The notes under the pieces are model-generated. The model was not told where the DNA came from. It did not search any database and was given only the letters and a program-made list of their open reading frames with translations. DNA of 64,000 nucleotides from Corella eumyota (lineage: Eukaryota; Chordata; Ascidiacea; Phlebobranchia; Corellidae), in contig OY720098.1 of assembly GCA_963082875.1 (NCBI GenBank), positions 1,736,001 through 1,800,000 on the forward strand, read 5' to 3'. A program made the position numbers and the translations under genes. Below are positions 57,133 through 64,000 of the stretch, piece by piece (position 1 is the stretch's first letter; each line of letters opens with the position of its first letter).

Positions 57133-59383
57133 TTAGACCAACTGCTGCTTCTCAAAGAACTTGTAGGTTGGATTCTCGTAACCATTTTGTTGCATTTGAA
57201 GTAATTGTCTTTCTTCTGGAGTGAGGTGGTCGTTAACCTGAACATAAAAAGTTTATTTTTCATATTTTGTGAAATATATTTAGGCCAAAAAAGCAAATTT
57301 GGTATTTTTAAAATTGGAATACTTGTGGTTTATGACCTTCAAAAAAAAAAATTTAATATTTATCAAGTATATTGGCATAGGTGTAGTGGTTGTACACTAC
57401 ATAAGGTCCTGGGTTTGATTCCCAATGCTTACATGCTCTTGGGTAAGGCGCTATAAACAGTATAAACTCTGCCAAAAGGCAACACAAGATTGGGTTGGGG
57501 TAAATAATGTTACTCTATGTTAAGGTTGTTAGGTCGACCTTTCCACATAAAAATAAAGAAAATTAGTTATGCCAGTTAAATAAGGGAGAAAATTAGGCAG
57601 TACAGTGAAGTACAATAAAGAATAAGCTAGGACCACACAGTATCAAAGTTTTTATTAAAACCGTAAGTACAAGAGATCCTGAAATACTAATAGCCTATCA
57701 TCTGATAGTAAATATTTGAATAGAACTAGGGTATATATAAGGTTGGAATATATAATATATGTCATTAAGAATGGTAAATGTAGTAAGAAATTTGGCAAGA
57801 AATAAATGTAAAATGTACAGTCCAGAAAAGTAAAAAATGTTTTTAAAAAACTTTAAACAAAATTTAAAAAAAAACAAAAACAAAAAAGAATTAATTATTT
57901 TATTCTTAAGACAAATAACAAAATAAATATTTTATTAACCGTTTTAAAAAAGAGCGAAAATAGTGAACTCATACCTGAAGTTTAGTAAATTTTTTCTGTC
58001 TGATTACCGACCTCCTGTTAACACCATGAACAACCACAGCAACTAAGGTCACAAGAACAAGAAATCCAACAGAGACGGCAATCCAACGAGTGAAAGAAGC
58101 TTCACTGTAATCCTGGTATTCCTTATCGGTATCCACAACAGCTAGGGGCTAAAAAATTAACAAAATTTTTGTTAAAATTTAATAGATCCTCCACTTATAA
58201 ACCTGGATTTTTACTTATAAGTTACTGATATATCACTAGTTTGTCTGTGATAACTGCACACCACGAACACAAGTTTTTGTATTTTTTTAAACGGCAATAA
58301 ATTGCTCATATAAATATATATATGTAAAGTCAACTAGGCTTTATTATATTTAGATTTATATTATTTATTTGCATTTTTAAATTTTAAAAATTTACCAATT
58401 TGTGAGCCTATTTTATTTAAATTTTAAATTTTTACTAAGATATGAAATATTAAGATGACCAAAATTAATGCTGCCACCGAGAATTAAACTTAAAGCTAAT
58501 GTAATAATTCAACATAGAAATTAATCAACTCACTTGTTGTTGGTTAAAGTCAGCATCAAAATCTATTTCAATTTCAGGAGTCTGAAAACATTTACAAAAA
58601 ATAAATTTTAAGTATTTACCATGAAAATTTTAAAGTATTTACTACACAACTAAAGTAGTAAGAAAAAATTTAAAGTGTTTACTCGATAAATTAAAGTATT
58701 TACCGTGGTTTCTTTAAACAACCAATCGTCATCATCATAATCTTCTTCTGAAAAATTAATATTCATTTAAGATAAACAAATACACAAATTAATTAAAACA
58801 TTTTATTAAATTATTTATCCAGCAGCATTGTGTAGTGGTCAGAACACTTGGCCTCACTACATAAGATCCTAGGTTCGATCCTGACTGGTCTCATGCTGTA
58901 GCGTACATAGGTAAGGTGCTATAATCGCTATAAACTCCTGGTGAGCCAGCAGTTTAATCAGCAGCAGAATTATCAGGCAATTATAATCTATAATATCCCA
59001 AACTGCCATATTAGCTAAAGACTAGGTTGGAATAACTGTTGTTACTCTATATTTAGGTCATGAAGTCAACCTTCCCACAACAAGAATAAATAAAATAAAT
59101 AACAAGAATAAATAAATAAAATAAATAAGAATAAATAAATAAAATAAATAAGAATAAATAAAGAATAAATAATAAACAAATAAAAAATTAGCAATACCTT
59201 CTTCCTCAAGATCATCTTCATCGTTCATTTCTCCTTCTAATGCTCCTTCAGTTTTTTCTTCGTCATAATCTTCTTCTGTTGCATCCTCATCTTCATCATA
59301 ATCTTCCTCCATGTCTTCCTTCAGATCTTCCTCTACATCCACTTCCACTTCTTTGTAATATTCCAACTCTTCATCTTCAGGAT
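57133..59383 (-). CDS. APP: APP homologue, 3' exons (acidic region, membrane segment, YENPTY tail)
   Basis: Exons 59383-59198, 58747-58704, 58581-58534, 58148-57975, 57237-57133; phases 1, 1, 0, 0, 0. The first exon codes 62 residues almost all Asp/Glu, like the acidic region of amyloid precursor proteins. Two short acidic exons follow, then a juxtamembrane and membrane exon ([20 protein letters not shown]) and a tail with [20 protein letters not shown] and KFFEKQQLV. The tail is nearly identical to that of vertebrate APP, including the YENPTY adaptor-binding motif. In the family these are cell-surface proteins cut by secretases. The region before the membrane shows no obvious amyloid-beta similarity. 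The E1 and E2 domains were not found in the window; the first exon here is internal and open upstream. Confidence 0.85.
57374..57556 (+). repeat. SINE family A (internally deleted)
   Basis: AGGTGTAGTGGTTGTACACT head, GGTTTGATTCCCAATGC box B. In the last intron of the APP-type gene, opposite strand. Confidence 0.75.
58821..59178 (+). repeat. SINE family A with AATAAATA tail
   Basis: AGCAGCATTGTGTAGTGG head to CACAACAAGAATAAA at about 59090, followed by about 90 bases of AATAAAT-type simple repeat. In the intron directly after the APP acidic exon, opposite strand. Confidence 0.8.
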
Positions 59384-59436
59384 CTATCATAAAAATCACA
59401 AAAAAAAGAATTTAATTTTCTGCATCTAACAAACAC

Positions 59437-59442
59437 TTTATT
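59437..59442 (-). terminator. Poly(A) signal after the FBXO4-like gene
   Basis: AATAAA on the - strand, about 105 bases past the FBXO4-like stop and 54 bases before the APP acidic exon. Confidence 0.5.
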
Positions 59443-59545
59443 ACAAAAATTTAAATATTTTTGAAATCATGAAAATATTAGAATTTCCAACATTTAATTT
59501 AATAATTTACAACCTAATTGAATCTTCCTCTAAAATGTTGCTCTC

Positions 59546-61181
59546 CTAAAGTCTTTCCAGCCCAGTCCTTTTTATTCTATCTCGATGATTGCCAGAATAA
59601 AGAGCAATCAGATTAAATCGTTTTTCACCTTTAAATTCGAGCTCAACACCTGAGCCTACTCCGTCTTGGCTGCTAGGTAATAAACGAACTGTCATTAACA
59701 GGTCAGGGCGTGCCCATAACAGTCTTTTAAATATTTTACTTGTGTTTGTTGACTCCATACCAGGGCCTAGCATAATGACTTCACCATTTCCTGAGCGTAA
59801 TCTCATCCACAAGCTTTTAAGGAACCTAGGGAACGATTGGTTTGGGTTTAAATGAGCTTGTGAGCTTATTTGTTCACTACTTGTGTGATTTGTTGGATTG
59901 TTTATGTCTTTTATTTCCCCAATAAATAATCTTGCTTGCTGTCTTTGATATGCACAGTGGAAATAAAGAGCTTTAAAGTTCACGTCTTTTCGAAAGTGTA
60001 ATCTTCTGTACAAATCGAACGATAATTCTTCAAAGTTTTCGCGGTCAGAATATTCAGGCAAATTTTTAACTAGTTCGTAAAACTCTATTTGAGACAGAAG
60101 TGGGTGACTTTTATGACCAATGTTATTCCAGGTTAACATGTCACGTAACAATAACTCTCTCCATAAAAATTGGTCACTACAAACTTCTGACCAATGACGA
60201 CTTGTCATCGATAAATTACAAATATCAACGGTGTCTAACTTTGATAGTATTACAATCTTGCAATAAAATGGAATATCATCTAAGCTGATCTTTTTACAGT
60301 TTTCTGTTGTAAGGTCATCTTGTGTAAAGTGTTCTTTGACTAAATGTAAAATTACTAGATTAATATATTTTACTCAAATCATTAGTTGCTTGTAGTAAAT
60401 GGCACAAAAACTCATTGAGTTAAAGAAAAAAAAATTGGCCTACCAAGTGCCAACATTAACCTAATTTATTGTAATAGCACAAAATAATATTAAACAAATG
60501 GAATATATATTTTTTTTTTTGGGGGGGGGGGGGGGGAAGGGTTTTCGTATATTGATAAAAGTAAATAATAAATATGATAGGCTATACAATTAATATTACA
60601 ACAAAGCGACGGGAAAAAATGACAAAATCAATTTAATGATTTAAAAAATACCAAAAGTATTAATGTTTACATAAAAATTTTAAGTATGTTATGACATGGT
60701 CACCAAACCCAAATTAATACCCCTATTTAACTCATCGAACTTAAAAGTAAAATTTGGCAATATTGTTACTTTCAAACCCTTAAGAAAGACGCAATGAATG
60801 GTATGAACTCCTGCTGAACCAATACTTCAGCAGTTTAATTATTGGCCAATTAATTAATCATAAAATCCTAAACTGGCAACTGCGTAACTGATGTTACTCT
60901 ATCTTTAGGTCGTAAAGTCAACCTTTTCAAATCGAGAAGAAAAAAAAAAGTTTTAACTTTGCTTTTTTACCTTTGCATGAATTTATTTCCATATTCGAAG
61001 TCTTAGTAGTTCCATCTTTGAATTTCAACAAACATTGATCACAAAATAGTCGAAAAGCAGCAACCACGGTTCCTTCTTTCTGATTGGTTGAATTTTGTTT
61101 AAAATTGTTGTGAAGTAAACCCATTGAACCTTGGCAAATTGGGCGGGTCAAATCAGAGAAGTTTTCTTTTAAATTATTCAT
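59546..61181 (-). CDS. FBXO4: FBXO4-like F-box protein
   Basis: Exon 1 61181-60971 (ATG at 61181), exon 2 60339-59546; phase 1 junction joins SCK to VKEHFTQDD; 334 residues. F-box at about 90-135: LDDIPFYCKIVILSKLDTVD, then NLSMTSRHWSEVCSDQFLWR and ELLLRDMLTWNN. C-terminal part resembles the GTPase-like substrate domain of FBXO4: MLGPGMESTNTSKIF, GVGSGVELEFKGEKRFNLIA, LYSGNHRDR. FBXO4 is the substrate receptor of an SCF ubiquitin ligase. The protein stops at GLERL soon after this block, short of the rest of the GTPase-like fold in vertebrate FBXO4, and no further exon fits before the APP exon. Exon 1 has four cysteines (SCK, CDQC, ICQG) and is unlike the vertebrate N-terminus; its assignment rests on phase and position. 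Confidence 0.78.
60521..60536 (+). repeat. G16 homopolymer after T12
   Basis: A run of sixteen G directly after a run of T, in intron 1 of the FBXO4-like gene (C-run on the gene strand). Length in the assembly is likely uncertain. Confidence 0.9.
60560..60722 (-). repeat. Dispersed repeat, copy 2
   Basis: Inverted match of 15783-15945 over about 160 bases, in intron 1 of the FBXO4-like gene. Confidence 0.6.
60775..60940 (+). repeat. SINE family A (3' part only)
   Basis: From GGTATGAACTCCTGCTGAAC to the degraded end, followed by an A-rich tail next to exon 1 of the FBXO4-like gene. Confidence 0.7.
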
Positions 61182-61231
61182 TTTTATAAATTTTTCTAAA
61201 AGACATACATAGCATTTAGTTAAATGAATAT

Positions 61232-61521
61232 TGTATATATCTTTATCCTCGATGTGGGAAAGTCGAATACTCGACCTAAACATAGAGTAACATCAGTTAC
61301 TCCGACCCAGTCTCAAGTTGCCTGTTGCAGTTTAAAATATTATATATATTATAATTACCCGATAATTAACTGCGGGTTAAGTGCTGGCTTAGCAAGAGTT
61401 TATATCGTTTATAGCACCCTATACGAGGGCGCTACAGCATAAGATCACTGGGGATCAAACCCAGGACCTCATTTAGTGTAGAAAGTGCTGTTACCACTAC
61501 CAGACTACCACATGCTGCCGG
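61232..61521 (-). repeat. tRNA-derived SINE, family A (full length)
   Basis: Reverse orientation, TATATATCTTTATCCTCGAT to CACATGCTGCCGG, directly upstream of the FBXO4-like start. Confidence 0.87.
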
Positions 61522-62112
61522 TATATTTAATTTTAATAATAAAAGTAATAAAACCAGCAGGTTTGCACTACTTTAATTTAGAATTGATGCTACTGTACAC
61601 TTTTTAAGCACAAAAAAATGTAGATAAAGTTGTTTTTATCTTGCCCTTTATTATTTACATATGAAGAATAAACAAGTTAAACTTAAAAATTCCCTTTTTT
61701 GTAACTTATCTATGATTAAAAATAAAATACACCATGTTTCCATAATACCCTTTTAAAAATACATTAAAAAATTTGCTGACATATTCGTAAAAAAACTATT
61801 TATCCTGCATTTATATTTATAAGTATTACTATTTTATTATTTAATAAACACTAAAAACAACACCCTTATCGTTAATTGCAATGTAATTAAATATATGTTA
61901 TACAGTTATATTAGTCAGTTAGTGTTATGATAGTCTAATAGTTTACGTTTAAAAATTGTCCAGAATTAGCTTACGTTTCACTTACAGAATACTTTTTTAT
62001 GTTGTTTTTAAAGTGACGTATTAAAAGTTACGTTGTTCAGAAATTACATTTTCCTTATTTGACTTATGAGAATAAATTTCCCCTATTTCGAAATTCTAAG
62101 GGATAAATATTT

Positions 62113-62370
62113 TTATATATATCTTTATCCTCGATGCGGAATGTCCGACTTCACGACCTAAACAAAGAGTAACAACCGTTACCACGACCCTGCTTTAAGT
62201 TGCCTTTGGCAGTTTTGGAAAATACACTATAATCGCTCAAGGTCCTGACTAAGCGCTGGCTTAGCAGGAATTCATATCCTTTATATCGACTTACTCAAGA
62301 ACGCAACAGCATGGCAGCAGTGGAAATTAAACCCAGGACTTTATATAGTGTAGAAAGTGTTCTAATACTA
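62113..62370 (-). repeat. tRNA-derived SINE, family A (diverged)
   Basis: Reverse orientation, starts ATATATCTTTATCCTCGATG; head decayed. Confidence 0.75.
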
Positions 62371-62620
62371 TATTGATACTATATTGAACCCAATTCTTTT
62401 GGCTTTTTTGCAAAACTTTCCTTTACGCGTTTTTAATTTTAATTTATACATTAAAAAAATAAACCCATTAAATGTTTTAATTTAAGTATTTTAAATTTAA
62501 TTTTTTGGCTTTAACTAGTTAATAATTATAAAATTTTGTGTTTTTAAAATTTCCTTAAAATGTTTTATTTTATTTTTTAACAATGACATCATAAAGAAAA
62601 AATAAATTCATGATATTTAG

Positions 62621-62890
62621 CACTTGTTAACTATTACATCATTTTTAAATAAAAATTTATCTAAAGACCCTAAACAAAATACGTCAGAGAGCAAAAGGCA
62701 GAGCACTTTAAACACAAAACTTAAACCATACAGAACCGGTAATAATAATATTGACATTAACACAAGACCTTCGTGCAACAGTGTTTTGACAAAGTTCAAT
62801 AAATATTCCTATTTTAAGCGTTACTTAAAACCACATCCATTATTTGCTTGTTTAAATACAAAGAACGATGGAAACTTATTTTTTGGCTGA
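62621..62890 (+). other. Open reading stretch of unknown status
   Basis: 89 codons without a start ATG, opening after a possible acceptor TATTTAG and closing after NLFFG. Composition (Lys, Asn, Thr, Ser) is compatible with coding but matches nothing I recognise. Confidence 0.2.
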
Positions 62891-63819
62891 CTGCATAAAA
62901 AACATTACTTCATTTTTAGCCGAACTGACAACAATAGTTCTTTTAGTTACCCAAAACAAGATCACCTTATTTTACTTTAAAATGACGCAATACCTGAATA
63001 ATCTTCTTCAAAAGCTTTGTTCTTTCTGTGTATAAATATAGGTGTCCTTGCATCTTTAACGACAAAGTACAAGCGAAGAGTGTACAACGAACAATACGAT
63101 ATAGAATAGGGGAGTGCCCCCTAAAAAATTGGGTGTGTTGTTTGTTATTTTAGTAAAATTTATAAAAAAGCAAAGTTATATTAAAGCAGAAATACGAGTT
63201 CAAATATTATAAAAATAGTTAAAATATCGTTTTGTGCATATAACAAAGCAATCGTAGTAATACGGTTAATTTACAAAAGCATTTTGTGGTTTTATTTTTT
63301 AAACAGTGGGGCTCAGGGTCATTTATCTTTTATATGAACGTATATGTTGTTGTAAGATTATATTTATTAATTTTGGTTGTGTAGTTAATCTGGAACCTTA
63401 GTTAAAAACTTTTTCATTTAAAAATGGGTTTTGTCGTCACTCCAGCAGACTATGAATCACAATCCTATTACACTGCGTTCCAAATTTAAGTTAAAAGTTT
63501 AAGGCAAAATTGTTGTGGTTTACAAATTTTTACGTGTTTTACTCTAACAGTAAATTTGTCATCAGTGAACCAAAAAGCGTTAGGTTTTTAACTGTATGCA
63601 TATATCTAAAAGCGAAACTAGACCATTTTACTTTTTCTTACAAACAGCCTTCAAGACTAGCAGTCAGATCGTTTAAGTTACTGCTGTCAACGATTTATAA
63701 AACTTGTAGATGTACCTACATAACAAAAACTATTATTATGACATAATTTTTGTTTATTTAACGCTTTGGTTTGCCTTTTTTTTAATATATATATATATAT
63801 ATTTTTTTTTTTAGGTTTT

Positions 63820-63968
63820 ATATTTTTTTGGGTAGTTGTATGATATTGTGACGTGTTTGAGCTATCTGTGAACGCCGGACTCAAGGGCGAATAGTGTGGC
63901 AATGGTGCGGTTCAAACCCGAAACCTTTCGGCTCGTAGTCCGACGCCGTGACCGGTTCGCCACACTAC
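63820..63968 (-). repeat. tRNA-related SINE, family B
   Basis: Reverse orientation, with the cleanest head in the window: AGTGTGGCGAACCGGTCACG, then GTCGGACTACGAGCC and box B GGGTTTGAACC; an A/T-rich tail precedes it on +. Confidence 0.8.
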
Positions 63969-64000
63969 CGAACTTCTTATAAAAATATTGCTTAGCCTAA

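Larger units (their letters stand above)
61182..64000. other. Upstream region of the FBXO4-like gene
   Basis: Three SINEs and AT-rich DNA. No APP E1 or E2 exon recognised on -. Two weak coding hints only: an open stretch on + at 62621-62890, and on - an 110-base open stretch at about 63012-63124 with a possible acceptor and donor (reads LRLYFVVKDARTPIFIHRKN). Neither is claimed as a gene. Confidence 0.5.

Noticed and set aside
59058-59197. Extension of the APP acidic exon into a Tyr/Leu/Ile-rich frame
   Set aside because: This is read-through past the donor into the AATAAATA tail of a SINE; splicing to the next acidic exon keeps phase.
58820-62380. Functional tRNA genes at the many GGTTCGATTCC boxes
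   Set aside because: All sit in elements of 200-300 bases with a shared non-tRNA body and 3' end, so they are SINEs. None has an intact cloverleaf by eye.
62617-62799. Hydrophobic ORF on -
   Set aside because: Antisense of the weak + open stretch at 62621-62890; low complexity, no supporting splice context.
63423-63489. Short ATG ORF (MGFVVTPADYESQSYYTAFQI)
   Set aside because: Only 21 codons, no flanking exon or paralogue to support it.

Overview
The window is eukaryotic: genes are split into small exons with GT-AG introns, the DNA is strongly AT-rich, and tRNA-derived SINEs are scattered throughout. The gene content (an APP-type protein ending in the YENPTY motif, ficolin-like collagen lectins, C-type lectin receptors, an FBXO4-like F-box protein, FHAD1-like and CXorf65-like genes) and the compact gene structure suggest a deuterostome, most probably an ascidian tunicate of the Ciona type. 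That placement is inference. All exon structures were read by eye from splice sites, reading phase and comparison between paralogues.

Layout. (1) 0-15.8 kb: a tandem array on + of seven single-pass C-type lectin receptor genes (called CTL1 to CTL7 here), plus two degraded remnants. CTL1-3 have short tails with one YENH motif, CTL4-6 have long tails with repeated tyrosine motifs, and CTL7 has a short YENI tail. CTL4 looks like a recombinant: a CTL1-3-type lectin domain joined to a CTL5/6-type stalk, membrane segment and tail. (2) 16.4-18.2 kb, -: the 5' end of an FHAD1-like FHA gene, with two DNA-transposon relics in its intron. (3) 19.0-22.4 kb, -: a complete ficolin-like gene. (4) 24.4-28.7 kb, +: two paralogous genes for small secreted precursors with an arginine/lysine-rich six-cysteine C-terminus of 45 residues. 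I do not recognise this family, and it is the best candidate for something undescribed. (5) 29.3-31.0 kb, -: a CXorf65-like gene. (6) 35.1-42.0 kb, +: a membrane protein with a mucin-type WxxW domain. (7) 41.6-55.9 kb: a direct duplication of about 7 kb carrying the last exon of the WxxW gene and a complete ficolin gene, giving two ficolins on +. The second copy of the WxxW exon is dead. A solo-LTR-like insertion sits in the second copy and a hAT-type insertion in the first. (8) 57.1-61.2 kb, -: the 3' exons of an APP homologue (acidic region, transmembrane segment, cytoplasmic tail) and, immediately upstream on the same strand, an FBXO4-like gene. No APP E1 or E2 exons were found in the window. 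The last 2.8 kb has only repeats and weak ORFs.

Together this is a lectin- and recognition-rich region: soluble ficolins, C-type lectin receptors with phosphotyrosine-type tails, a WxxW membrane protein and cationic peptide precursors are interleaved with unrelated housekeeping-type genes. An immune role for the cluster is inference from domain types, not shown by the sequence.
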